Notes under the pieces: generated by a model
Told to the model about the DNA's origin: nothing
Seen by the model: the letters and a program-made list of their open reading frames with translations, nothing else
Databases searched by the model: none
Assembly (NCBI RefSeq): GCF_000003815.2
Contig: NC_049989.1
Location: forward strand, 18,873,439-18,937,438
Direction: 5' to 3'
DNA from: Branchiostoma floridae
Lineage: Eukaryota; Chordata; Leptocardii; Amphioxiformes; Branchiostomatidae
DNA length: 64,000 bases
Position numbers and translations under genes: made by a program
Shown here: piece after piece, positions 32,501 through 43,500 of the stretch
Layout of the letters: every line of letters starts with the position of its first letter
Numbering within the stretch: the first letter of the stretch is position 1

Positions 32501-34952
32501 AAACAGTCTTCTTGTCTAGACTGGCAGGGATCAACTGGGGTCATACACTCTCTCACTGTCTAGTTTATCTTCTAACCTCATCATGCGGGGGTTAGATGAG
32601 TCTACTTAATTTGTTACAATGTATGTACATGTATTAGGTAATGTGGTTCTTAGGAATTATGTAAATATATCTATAAATATAATGAATCAGAAGAATGATA
32701 TGGCAAAATATCTGGTGGGAATCTGACTATCTTCATTCCATGAAATGATGCTGATTAAAATGCACTTTCGTTAGCTTAAGAGGACTGATTCAACAATAAA
32801 AATGAATTGAAAACAAGAATTGGGATGTAAAAAAAGTTAAAGCTGGAGACAAAACATTTCTTTTTTTATTTAATCATTTAAAAGATACCCAGTAAATAAA
32901 CCTGAAACTATGTGTGCCAATGTCCAGACATTAGCTTCTGCTTATAAGTATATCTCCAGTTCAGCTTCCTTTTTTTTCAAATTTGAGAAACAACAAATTG
33001 AATTACTACGCCTACATGTATCTAATTATCCCCTGGCTGCCATGATACCAGACAGCCAGATGACACAATCCCGTAAGCTTTCCTTTGAACTTGTAGATCA
33101 GACATTCAGATGATGTAGGAGAATGTCAGCAGACATGTTACAGCCTAATCTACATGTGTGATTGTTATGTTTGAAATTCTTCCCTGGGGCTATTTTTCTG
33201 ATTTTATCTGGGTGTGCATTTTTGTCAGTTGTTCAATAAATACGTTTCTTAATTGAGATCATTTAATTGATTGAAGCAAAGTGAATGCACATACAGAAAC
33301 CCCAAGAACATGCATTACTTCAAATCAAACAGCAAAATGGTAAAGTGACAGGAGAGAAAGAAGGAACAAATGGCACTTCACTCCACTAGTGCCACTACTT
33401 TTTCAACATAATACTATTTATATGTAGAAATAGAATGTTGACATATCTGTACTATGGTAGTGACCACTTCTTCATATGGCCCACTTTGCCATTAAACCAC
33501 TATAAATTTGGTGGTTCATATGAAAAACTTCCACATTGACATTACAAATGATGTCTATAGGGACCATCTGTAAACTGTAACCATTTTCTTGTAGTCACTC
33601 CTCTTTAATGTCTGTTCCAGAGAATAGAAGGAGAACAGAAGGCCCAGGAGAGCCCAGAGAGGCAGGTGGAACAGGTGACAGGCAATAAGAAAGAGAAGAA
33701 GGAGCAGCTCACCAAGGCACAGAAGAGGAGATTAGCTGACAGAACAGGTGAACATAACTTGGCTGAAACTGTTGGTAACATGGTTGTTAGTTTTTGGTAT
33801 TTGGTATTAGGTGGGCCAACTACTCTCTCTTGGCAGCAAGGGGCTGAATTGCTAGGAGCTTACAATAGACAGGGCTAAGCGTCTGGCATTCAGCGACACC
33901 CAGGTGACCTCAATGCAACAGTAAATGCCCCAGGTACGGCCATGGGGCTGTAGGTTTTGAACCACTCACACCAGCAAGGACCCCTACTCTTTTTGATAAG
34001 TGCGGTGGGTTCTTTTAAATGCTTGAAGTGTGGCTCTCCTCGAACACTGGACCTCCATATAACGTCCTTTCCGAGGGACAGCCAACCTCAAACTTGTGAT
34101 CAATTGTACAATTGTGCTTTGCATGTTGTGACCTAAGCTGACCCTTTGTTTGTCTCTCTCCCAGATTATAAAGGGGAGAGGCCGAGGGGCTGGGACTGGG
34201 TTGACGTGGTCAAACATGTAAGTCTGCAGAAAACATTTGTACTGATTTGTCAATGAAACGATCAGACATCCACAGCTAGAACTTTATACTGTGCAAAATG
34301 AATCAAGCAACTGTGTATCAATCATTCACTTTCTTTCGTCAGTGATGATTGAAAACAAGACTAGAGTATCCTGTACATATCCTGTCTCACTAATGACCTT
34401 TCATCTGATGAAAGCTCCTTGGTCTCACTAATTTGGTTCTGAAACATGTAAGTTATGAAACTGAAAACATTTGATTCTGTGGTGTTGCATACCATCCAGT
34501 AGTAGTCTGCTCCTATGTTTGCTTCTGCTACCCGTCTGGAGAACTGTACATTCAAACCTTTTGGTGGTGATGTCAGTTAATGAGCAAATTAAGGAATGGA
34601 TTCTAGAGCGCTCATTGGAAGACAACAGGCTCCCACAAGCGGACGGACGGCGTTTCAGGTGTTGGAATGCCTGTTTGAGGGAGCGCTTGAACTCATTCCT
34701 TAATTTGCTGATATGTTGCGTCCTTGTCAAAAATTGGGACAATTTGAGACGTTAGAGATGTCAAAGATCCCAGAAGGAATAGCAGAGAAGCGACTGTATA
34801 TACAAAATGTAGTGTATAATAGTGTATATTGGAGCAAACTACTATCTGGATGGTACCCAGGCTAGTTTGAGGCCACATAATGAGGAAGTAACGTGTGTTG
34901 TCTGTTTTCCCACCAGCTTAGCAAGACAGGAGGAGGCAAGCAGGATGGCTGA
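26535..34952 (+). CDS. RWDD4: RWD domain-containing protein 4 (8 exons, 194 aa)
   Basis: Exons: 26535-26561, 29512-29592, 30224-30333, 30855-30900, 31346-31450, 33621-33747, 34165-34217, 34917-34952. All have GT/AG borders and consistent phases, giving 585 coding bases. The N-terminal RWD domain starts EELEVLQSIYESDECF and contains SFLLEVSWGEDYPEVTP, the YPxxxP signature of RWD folds. The C-terminal part holds KKEQLTKAQKRRLADRT and RPRGWDWVDVVKHLSKTG, both diagnostic of RWDD4, whose human form is about 188 aa. Exon 1 supplies only MVTTEDGTQ. It was chosen because its CAG|GTACAT donor is in phase and lies by the CpG-rich promoter; it is the least certain part. RWD domains mediate protein interactions, and the precise role of RWDD4 is not settled. 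An AATAAA lies near 35538. Confidence 0.9.
26764..26830. repeat. (AATC)n / (AATG)n microsatellite
   Basis: Runs of AATGAATG and CAATCAATCAAT in RWDD4 intron 1. Similar short runs occur at 30948-30976 and 62527-62580. Confidence 0.8.
28210..28400 (+). mobile_element. tRNA-derived SINE
   Basis: A tRNA-like head contains TTGGCAGCGCGTTGGGCTC (A-box region) and GGTCACGAGTTCGAACCT (B box). A tail follows with GCCACCGATCTTGTGCCC, ACTCAGGTGAAAATGAGTACC and GGGACGTCCCTCTGATAGG. The tail word GCCACCGATCTTG also occurs in the Mutator-like element near 14740. It lies in RWDD4 intron 1. Confidence 0.78.
29213..29339. mobile_element. Long-hairpin MITE, 'CAAGCAGAGG' family
   Basis: Near-perfect inverted arms of about 55 bases run from CAAGCAGAGGTTGGGTC to GACCCTACCTCTGCTTG, enclosing AGCCAG words. 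The same end motif bounds 34977-35222. As RNA within RWDD4 intron 1 it would fold into one long hairpin. Confidence 0.7.
29624..29794. mobile_element. Hairpin MITE, 'AGCCTGGTATCCAGCC' ends
   Basis: The left end TAGCCTGGTATCCAGCC is matched by two inverted right ends (29714-29730 and 29778-29794), each preceded by AGAAGAGACT. This indicates a duplicated right arm. Related fragments lie at 20160-20240 and 55595-55655. Confidence 0.7.
29861..29942. repeat. Hairpin-forming inverted repeat
   Basis: Arms CTAATCATTTCTTCGTTTTG-CCAACACCTA and the near-perfect complement enclose about 22 bases. The stem is about 30 bp, in RWDD4 intron 2. Confidence 0.75.
30010..30180 (+). mobile_element. Diverged solo PLE terminal repeat with hammerhead relic
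   Basis: It matches the right end of the 17330-17682 terminal repeat: CTGACGA, GAAACGT, TTTTTGGC(A/G)TATCTTATTA and CTGGATGTCTAAC. The hammerhead-like part is 30051-30092. It keeps CTGACGA, GAAACGT and a shorter stem II (AGAC/GTCT), but has a GTT cleavage triplet and a mismatch in stem I. Confidence 0.7.
30380..30695 (+). mobile_element. PLE terminal-repeat relic split by a MITE
   Basis: The left half (30389-30478) contains GTCACTGACAAAAGATAG and ACCATATCCAGTTTCTTGAG. The right half (30657-30690) continues CTTATTACCTGGATG. The hammerhead core is broken (CTGACAA). The MITE at 30479-30656 interrupts TTTTTGGC(A)TATCTTATT. Confidence 0.75.
30479..30656. mobile_element. MITE with CAGTCAAACCTGT ends, TA target
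   Basis: Inverted ends CAGTCAAACCTGT / ACAGGTTTGACTG sit between TA dinucleotides (30477-30478, 30657-30658). The inner words are GGACAGGTGGCC and CCAAGGGACCG. Partly similar sequence lies near 52872-52950 and 55140-55270. A TA duplication fits Tc1/mariner-type mobility. Confidence 0.82.
33880..34090. mobile_element. SINE-type relic in RWDD4 intron 6
   Basis: It shares GGTGACCTCA, CCCCAGGT, GTTTTGAACCACT and AAGTGYGGTGGGTTCTTT blocks with 14525-14655. It shares the CTCGAACACTGGACC / AACGTCC tail with the 5S-SINE copies at 11240 and 12170. It is probably a mosaic SINE tail lacking a pol III head. Confidence 0.5.
34484..34866. mobile_element. MITE, 'TACCATCC...GGATGGTA' family, copy A
   Basis: The inner inverted segments GAGCAAATTAAGGAATG (34580-34596) and CATTCCTTAATTTGCTGA (34694-34711) resemble those of 56387-56610 in inverse order. 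The right end GGATGGTACCCAGGCTAG is complementary to the left end of the other copy. RWDD4 intron 7. Confidence 0.6.
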
Positions 34953-34976
34953 GGGACTGCACAGCACAACTCTTTT

Positions 34977-35222
34977 ACTCTCCAAGCATAGGTTCAGCTC
35001 CGGCTGATTTTCACATGTTTTCTTGTGCTATGATGCCCATTTCCTTCATGTCTGCCTGACAAACCTCTACTGGCAGACATGAAGATAGCAGTGTAAAATC
35101 GAAAGGCAGACAAAAATGCCCGCCCGACCTCTGCTTGGAGAGTGCCACTAGTACTGTTGTACATGGAGAAAGCCTGACAAAATAGGAAGCCTGACAAAAA
35201 CTCCGGACCTCTGCTTGGAGAG
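34977..35222. mobile_element. MITE with ACTCTCCAAGCA / TGCTTGGAGAGT ends
   Basis: The ends match the 29213-29339 family. The right part is duplicated (CTCTGCTTGGAGAGTG at 35127 and 35211), with CTGACAAA words between. It lies immediately after the RWDD4 stop, probably in the 3' UTR. Confidence 0.6.
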
Positions 35223-35592
35223 TGAAACTGTTGTACATGGAGAAAGCACATGCAGGAACTCTTCAACAGGTGGAAGGATCTCCTTGCTTCAAGAGTCTAA
35301 CTAAAGGTTTTATATGTTCAAGACAAAACTGTCCACTAAGTCTTTCATGCAACTACAAATAACATAAGGTTCTATAATTATTATGAGGCTTTTTTCTCAT
35401 GTTGTATGCAAGACTCGGTATCATATTTATTGTAACACCAGTAAATTGATTTTGCTTATGAGGCAATGAAATTACTTGAATAATCTTATAATATAGCATA
35501 TTTTAGATTTCTTTGTAGGAAAAGAAGTAGATTGGTAAATAAAATCTGTGCTTCCTGTAACATTCAGGGTACATGTATGTATTTAGACCACA

Positions 35593-35672
35593 ATTATAGT
35601 AATATTGGTATCAACTAAATTATAAAATCTTTTTTAAGATTTTACAATTAAGTTGGTACCAATATTACTATA
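35593..35672. repeat. AT-rich palindrome
   Basis: TAATATTGGTATCAACT...AGTTGGTACCAATATTA, with TTATAAAATCTT / AAGATTTTACAA as the inner stem. The whole forms an about 35-bp hairpin stem. It lies just downstream of RWDD4. Confidence 0.75.
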
Positions 35673-35782
35673 AATTATTACAATTTTGTTCTATGGACCT
35701 ATAATTCATTATGGACCTATAATTCTTGCATTAAAAGTTTCTACAACAGTACAGTGGTAGTTTCTGTGTCTATCACACTGAT

Positions 35783-35945
35783 GCCAGAACCAGTGAAATG
35801 GTCAAGTAGATAAAGTGTTTACCTTTCAGTTGGGAGGTAGTGGGTTTGATCCCCGGCTGAGTCATATCAATGACTATAAAAATGGTACATGCATGTACTG
35901 CTTTCTCTGCATTTAGGAGAAGGTATGGAATTCATGCAGTAAAAG
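35783..35945 (+). mobile_element. tRNA-derived SINE, second family, copy 1
   Basis: The head holds ATGGTCAAGTAGATAAAGTG and GGGTTTGATCCCCGGC (B box). The body has GAGTCATA, GACTATAAAAATGGTACATG and CTGCTTTCTCTGCA. Other copies lie at 37095-37275 and 62905-63062. A ~32-base direct repeat (TAAAAGTTTCTACAACAGTA and onward) lies on both sides at 35731-35762 and 35940-35971. Confidence 0.75.
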
Positions 35946-36334
35946 TTTCTACAACAGTACAGTGGTAGTTTTTTGCCTTGCCGCCAGGCAAGGCTTTACG
36001 CCAGCTTTTTTCCATGGATCAATGGACGGACCTTTTAACCCAGCCCGTTTTTAATGGGGGTATAACAAAATCAAAAAAGAAAGAAAACTAGACAAGAGAG
36101 ACAAGACGTTTTTTCACTGTTTTCATTTTTTTTTTACATCATTTCAAAGAACATACAAGAGAAGAAGGAAAGAAAAAGGGATGTGTCAAGCTACCCACAA
36201 CAGGTTACTTGTCCGCCGAGCTCCCACCAACCCACTCCTGCCAACTTGACACATCCAAATAAAAAAGACATACGAAACGTACAAGACAGACAGTTCATAC
36301 CAGACTAATACGACTACAGGGGGGAAGCAGGGGA

Positions 36335-36780
36335 TTAAAAGCGTAGTCGCAGTTTTCCCCCGTCGACCCTCGCCCACTGCACTGAGCACCACAGAGACAT
36401 AAACGTTGTTTCGTTCAGACGTACAAAGTCAAGCTTTATTCTTGAGCGGAGGCACTCCTTGATGTATGGGACCATCTCGACATGAGTCGAAAAGGTCTTG
36501 TCAAAGAGTGCTTCACAACGTGAGGACCATATGCGTTTCCTCGCGACGGCCAGGGTGTAGGTGATAGCATCTATCTTGCATTTTTTCCATGAGGGTGGCA
36601 GGATGCCATAGAGCCCTTCCAAAGGCCCTTCTTTCCTTGCCGAGTTTCATGGCTTNNNNNNNNNNNNNNNNNNNNNNNNNNNNNNNNNNNNNNNNNNNNN
36701 NNNNNNNNNNNNNNNNNNNNNNNNNNNNNNNNNNNNNNNNNNNNNNNNNNNNNNNAACGCTCTTCTAGACGCATGTTACT
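36335..36780 (-). pseudogene. LINE ORF2 C-terminal fragment interrupted by assembly gap
   Basis: The minus-strand frame at 36335-36622 reads YTLAVARKRIWSSRCEALFD and WCSVQWARVDGG. It resembles the post-RT segment of non-LTR retrotransposon ORF2 ('...A.ky.IW..R.e'). The upstream part runs into the N block. This is recognition by pattern only; an alternative is an unrelated exon. Confidence 0.45.
36656..36755. other. Assembly gap (100 N)
   Basis: Exactly 100 N, the conventional size for a gap of unknown length. Order and distance across it are not proven by this sequence. Confidence 0.99.
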
Positions 36781-37094
36781 GTATGTGGTCCAGCGTAATA
36801 AATCTACGCCTTTAACTCACCATGTTCATATAAATATATATCACAAATTGCATCAGAAGGAACTTAGTTTGTAATAAAAAATAATGCATATTCATTGTGG
36901 GTCAAAAAGTTTTACAAAACCTGTTTAATGTGCCAATAATTCATCTGACATAAATTATGATAATGAGGGGGAGGGGGGCGACATGTGGAACTCGGGATTT
37001 TTAAGCGTAGAATCTAGTCTAACTTACCAAAATAACATAAAATACGCGGCAAGGCACAGCTTTTTTAAAAAGATTTCTTGTTTAGCCTATCACA

Positions 37095-37275
37095 GGATGC
37101 CAGACACGGTGCAATGGTCAAGTGGAGGAAGTGTTTGCCTTTCAGTTGGGAGGTCGTGGGTTTGTTCCCCCGGCCAAGTCAAACTAAAGACTGCATACTG
37201 CCAGTGGTACATACTGCCTTCTCTGCTCTGCTGTCAGCGTCTGGGAGAGGGTACGGGAGTTCCGACGAACCTTGT
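37095..37275 (+). mobile_element. tRNA-derived SINE, second family, copy 2
   Basis: GCAATGGTCAAGTGGAGGAA, TCAGTTGGGAGGTCGTGGG (B-box area mutated to GTTTGTTCCCC) and CATACTGCCTTCTCTGC align with 35783-35945 and 62905-63062. Confidence 0.75.
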
Positions 37276-37389
37276 TCCAGTGCTGACGTCTCAAGTGAAA
37301 AAAAAATCAGGTGTCTACAACACTTGAGCCAGATAGTTGAAGAAAACTCAGAGATTCAGTCAAAAATTCTGGAGAATAAAATTTCCTGA

Positions 37390-38815
37390 GTGGGAGAACA
37401 GTTTATCTTTCTCATTAGATTTAAGAAAACGACGCTCATTCAGTGATCTCAGTGATTTATTTTACAGCAGCGTAACTTCAACATGACATGCGCAAAATAC
37501 CAGAGGAACAACTTTCAGAGATAGTGATACTAACACTACTTACACTGGAGTATTGTCACCTTATAGCAAATGTAACTGATGAAAATACAAGAGGTTTCCC
37601 ACAATATATACCACATTTCACTCTCCCTAAATGTGACCTGAACAAGCAGAATATTTCCTACCTTCTGATTATTTTGTTAAGCCCTCCGTACGATAACTGA
37701 ATTTCGGCAGATGAAACAAAAAAACATCGCATGTCTGCCAAAGAAATAAGTACACTCTGTCCCTGAATTTAGTAAATATTTTCTTTTTCTCAATTTGGTG
37801 CTTATATTGCATTTAGCTTGAGTGTTAAACCAAATGTTCTGTCTCAAAAGAAGCTGGGGCAAAAATCTGTTCCACTTGCCAGACATTTAGAACAGTTTTA
37901 TAGTTAATTCTGAGGTTTACACTAATATGTATACAATGGTACAGAACAATTTTGGGGTGATGAGTTTAAAACGTTATCTTTTCAGTTTACTCTCAGGTCT
38001 TCTCTTTAAACACATGCAGCAGAGAAGTTGGTGTAACCTTGGACTATTCTAAGAAAAAAACAATACTTTTCCTAGAATTTATGTATGAGTCTAGGGATTG
38101 ATTATTCCTAGAAAACAACAGCTTTTACCTGTAACAAGGCTTTTACAGAGAAGTGACTTACAAGGTTTCAGACCTAAACCTTAAGTGTATATATCTGTTG
38201 AGGGAAAGTCTAATAATCTCTTAGAACACACGCCAGATTTTTTAACAAGATTGGAAAGTGATAAACTTGAAGTGACACTTACATGTAGTAACTGAAAAAA
38301 CTGATTACTACACACTCCTTTTCTTTGTAGTGTACGAAAATTGCATAACATTAGAAAAGCATTAGAAAAGCCAAAGCTGTGTATTTTTCAGGCAAATTTT
38401 ATCAGAATTTCAGTGCTTTTGCCTCACTCATTGCCACTTCAATGAGGCACCCCAAAAGGAAAGCAGAAAGTAACTTAAGTATTTCCAAGACAATATTATA
38501 TAAGTAACAATTGGAAAATCCAGGGTTTTAACCAGATAACTTTTGGTTACTTGAAATTGTTTGCATATCTAACGACATGCCTGTAGAGGCTGGCAAAAAA
38601 TTTGAACATTAGAAATTATATTTTTGATTTACAAGTGCTGGAGTAGTCCCAAGAAGTTGACTGCAGGAGAATTTTAATGAAACAGTGGTCATTACTTTCC
38701 AGGCAACGTCCTTTTAAAAATTGGTAAGTGAACTTTCAGATCAGAGCTCTGTGTGCATGTCGTGTTCCTCATGCCATAAAGTCTTTAAAGACATTGTCAA
38801 AATGTTTGATTAGCA
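37390..38815. other. Spacer, nothing recognised
   Basis: AT-rich sequence between RWDD4 and UBE2L3. Short frames here lack family resemblance and codon bias. Confidence 0.5.
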
Positions 38816-38818
38816 GGG

Positions 38819-39182
38819 TTCGAAATACACATACTTAACTTGCAATTTGCACATAATTTTTGAGATTTGCATGTAAAATTATTCTGAACTTGCAATCTTG
38901 CATGTTGAAAATACCTGGCCTATTGGAAAAATACTGAGGAATTAGACCCCCTACTCTTAGACCAAAAGACAAATGGATGTGTGTCTTTATCCTTTCTTGT
39001 TTTTGCCAGTAACTTTCTCCGGTAACTTTACTAGATGTAAGCAAAATTCACCGATTCAAGCTAGCGATACTCGTCGCCATCGCCGCTTGGTTGTATTTTG
39101 CATGTAAATTTTTCAAATTGCACGTAAAATTTTTGCCAACTTGCAATTTTGCATGTAGCAAAAAAAAAGGATTTCGATCCCT
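38819..39182. mobile_element. MITE with CAGGGTTCGAAAT ends
   Basis: Ends CAGGGTTCGAAAT / GATTTCGATCCCTG are bordered by TGATTAG on both sides, a 7-8-bp target duplication depending on the exact end. The inner word TTGCA(T/A)GTAAAATT is repeated several times. It has the same layout as 21238-21558. Confidence 0.7.
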
Positions 39183-39189
39183 GATTAGG

Positions 39190-40560
39190 ATTACCCTTCG
39201 TATTTCAACTAGAAAGAAGTGGGTGTCTGACAACAAAGCAAGTTGACCTGCACACCTTAGGTAGCAGCCCAACTGTTCATGTTTTTTTCCTTCTCCCTCA
39301 TCTACCATTATTGGATGTCACCTGCAAATTTGAATTGTGCATCTTATTTCTTGGTAAGTCTAGGGACTTATTGATCACACTTCAAGTAGCAGCAGTATCT
39401 GGGTAAGACTCCGGATTGATCCATCTTGAACAACACTTGAGTACTCAGAAACTGAAGAAGAAACTTGAATACCATTAAGACAACCAGAACCTTTCTATTT
39501 TCCATGACAACCAGAGTGAACTTTTGCTAAAGTCTGTTCTGGACAAAGCACTACAAATTGCTAACATTGAAGTGAAACATACTTTCCATTCTGTGTACTG
39601 TATCATCGGATGTGCTGTCTTTGAGACCATACTTTTACAAAAACACATTAGCTACATCGAACATATATATAGATATTTCTTGTGTTAATTTTCAACTTGT
39701 TTGGAGTTTGATGTCCCACAATCCCAGTCTTAACAACTAATCACAAGTCCAGTACTAACTACTGTATCATTACATATTACATATTTTTTATGGAATAACT
39801 TTTATGATCCACCATTTTTACAACTTAACAATTCACCAGTTTCTGGTCTTCCAAGTGGCCAAAAAAAAAAAGCTACATAAACCTCATGCACTGTGCAACT
39901 GTATAACTGCCCTCAACAAAGTGATTTTAAACATATTTACTCAAAATTGTGTCAAAAAAGATTAACGAAAATGTTGTCTTCTTGCAGAAGTGTGTTGACA
40001 AACGAAGACATTCCTCTACAATTGTGAAGAAGACCATTCCCCTTGACTATCAGATAATTGAGATGACTAAGTATCATTACTTGTGTAAGTCTCTCCAATT
40101 GGAGGAAATTTTGGCCACACTACAAGGGGGGAGCCATTCAACATTTGACTATGTTGCCCTGAGTCCCTGTTACAGTGACTGGGCTATCTGAGCAAGAGTA
40201 AGATGACTGTGGAAAGTTGAAGTTTTTCTGTTTCTGCACAAAACAAGATTTGCCAAAATTTTCAACTGTCACTCAAGTCTCTCTTAGTGTATGACCTTTG
40301 ACACATGACCTAATGTCATGTGACTCCATTAATAACCATCAGGTCACATGACTACTGTATTTGGTCAGTACCCCTGAGGAAGACTTAAATTACAGTTAGA
40401 CGTTTGCACAAGTCCTGCTTTGCTTGAGAATGAGCAAAATCAACTTTCCACAATGTTTTCTACCAATACGGAGCAACTTTTCAGCAAAGATTAGGATGAC
40501 ATTGGTGATGCAGTCACATCAGAATAGCTTAAAGATTGACATCTACACCTCGGGAACAAT
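39190..40560. other. Spacer / 3' region of UBE2L3, no further gene
   Basis: Convergent with RWDD4. The part nearest 40600 should include the UBE2L3 3' UTR. No other exon or repeat recognised. Confidence 0.45.
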
Positions 40561-40599
40561 TTCAGCAACAGGAGAATAGCAGGGCGCGTCTGGAGCACG

Positions 40600-43500
40600 T
40601 CAAAGGTCTGCCGGCCGTTTCTCGGCGTGTTTTTTTGTGTACTCCTCCGCGCTCTTCAAGAACTTCTTCCTGTCTTTCGTGTACTCCTCGGCGAGGTCAC
40701 CCCGCAGCGGGTGCTCGGGCTCTGGGTCGTTCACCAGCGCCACCAGCGCGTTGATAACTGGGGAAACAAGCATGGCATGATGAACTGTTAGGGCTGTGTA
40801 CTTAACAAATATCTGTCAAATTCTTCAGTCTCAGATCTGGTTCTGAACATCGCCACCAGCGCGTTGATAACTGGGGAAACAAGCATGGCATGATGAACTG
40901 CTAGGGCTGTGTTGATAAAACAGGTAGGTTCTTTACTTGAATAAGGAACAGGCTCAATAAAAATGCTAACTGGAAATTATGCAAATCCACAAAAAAAGGC
41001 TAGAGTCAGCAGGTTTTTCTAGGGTAGGTCTGGAAACAGTTGAAACAACTCTCTTTTTTCTAGGCCGAATTTCAATTCAATACACATGCTGTCTTTGTTC
41101 AATCCTTGCAGAAAATTTTTTGATAATTTAACCCCCTAAGCTGGTCTATTAATCATATCTGTAAAAATTTACCTATTCTGTGCCGCTGCTTCGGATTTAC
41201 GACCCCATCAATGTGGTTTGCTGCGGTATGCCGCATTTAAGTCGAGAAATGCTCAAAACCCGTTAAGATACTGGACCCACATACAAGGCATTACTGTAAA
41301 TGCAGAAACTTTCGTGGTGGTTTAATGCTCGCGGTTTTCGCCGTGGCCCCTTTACCGCAAACTCTTAGCCACCGCAAACATTTTTCCATGGCAGTAAGAG
41401 ACTACAGTGCATGGTGCTACCGCGAACTTAAAACCGCCACTAAAAATCCTATTCCCAGCTACCGCGAAATTAAATCCCCATGAATTTAAATACATTTACA
41501 GTATATACGTGCATCAATGTATAAACGAGCTCAGCAAGACAAGGGTTTTAAGATGTTGTAAAGCATACCTTGGTCAGTCCTGGTGGCAGGTTTCCAGTTC
41601 TCGGGGCCGATGATGGGCAGGCACACCTGGCCCTTCTCGTCTATGTTGGGGTGGTAGATCTTCGTCTTGAAGGTGATCTTCGGCGGCTTGAAGGGGTACT
41701 CTGCTGGGAAGACTATCTCGATCTTGAACGCACCCTTGTTGTACGGTGGGCTGTCCTGAAGGGGTGAAAGGTCAACATCATTATCATTCAGCATTATCAG
41801 GGGTGCCTAAGCATTTGCATGAAATTCTTACGAATAGTATGTGATACGCACAAATCACTTTGCGAGAACGCACAAATCTTATGTTGTACCAGGAACCTTA
41901 TATGAGATTTGCACAAACCTTTAGGGAAACGGTGGCCAGCCACAACGTTGGGAAAAGGCATGATTTTGAGCATTTCTACCTATGATATTTATAAAGGCAT
42001 GGAACGGACATATACCGTCCTAAGACGTAATTGATACCCTGTGGGCTACTGTTTTGCTTCATTTTGGCGTGTTGCATCGTATATTTCCGTCACCGAAGAT
42101 AAAAGCCGTAATATTGAAAATCCTGCTCCATTTGTCACGTGACCGCAGCAGTTGTTGGCTGATTTTGCATAAGGTCCGTGCAAATCGCATAAGGTTCATG
42201 CGTGTAGTAATATCTAATCAATGATATGCCATTCAAAACTGAACAAAAAATCCTTCAAATTACATGTGACGTTAACAGAGAGCCAACTTTTAACTCTATA
42301 TTGTCAAAATCTCACTGTGGTCCGTGTGGAGGGGCCAAGACAACCCCTTCCACACCAATCTCCTGATTGGTAACTACACCAACATAAAACCCTGGCTAGA
42401 AGTAGAACCCTTGACTACTACATGTATTGTACTTACGGGCACAATAAGTCCCTGCCAGAAAAGCATGTTGGACTCATCCACTTGGATGTCTCGGAATGAC
42501 TTTAATCCATTGCCACGCATCTGCTCGAGTTCCTAATCATGGAGAACAAAAGAGAACAGGTTAACAGTGACAGACAACATTGCAAGCAACTTGAGCTGAG
42601 GATGTGACAAACACAAAATAATGTGATAAAGACACACAAAAATCAAGCCCAATGAAGTACAAAAAAAGGGGATTTAATAACTATATTTACAACAAATTTT
42701 TACAAATCAATGTCTGATAATGATTGTCAACAGAACAATCTCTGCTGTTTAAAACAACTCAAAAACATGTCAAACTACAGCAGCCAATACACAACTTGAA
42801 CTTGAATTAAAAAAATACAATTACAGAAAACTACATGTGTATTTACATATCAATGTCATGTTGACATTTACAGAAAACTATGTGTTTATCTACAGATCAA
42901 TTGAGTGTCATGTTGTCAATTGAATGTCATGTGTATGAAATTTGAAAAAAACAAACATCAATTTGGATTTATATTTCAAATATCTCTACTTAGAAACAAC
43001 CTAAAGTATTGAGTTTACTCAGATCCACAATTAGCTTATCATTAGCTTGGTATCCCTATCATATATCAGGGATAAACAAGTCCACTAGCCCTATTGTCCA
43101 GGGCAAGTGAAAGTGCTGTTCGGGCAAGTGCATGTCCTACCCCACTTGTCCGATCGGGCAAGTAAGATTTTTCCATTGATTTTAGTGCAATTTTGATATA
43201 CTTGTTACTTTTTACAGTCATGACATCAAGCAATGGTCAACAGAGAATTCCATTGCTGGAAGTGAAAATGCATATACTAGTAACAGTGACATTTGAATTT
43301 TGGGCAAGTGAAAAACTGGTTCGGGCAAGTACATTTTTTATGTGCTTGCCCGATAGGACAAGTGGATTTTAGAAAACTTGTTCAACCCTGTATATGTCTT
43401 TGTGTACACTGTAGAACTTTCTGGATGATTTGAATTGACTTGTCTGAGCCTTCAGGCTATTGAAGTTGACATGTATGAAGATGAAGAAGAACTTATACAT

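Noticed and set aside
37488-37700. 70-codon plus-strand frame
   Set aside because: AT-rich spacer, no recognisable motif; expected by chance.
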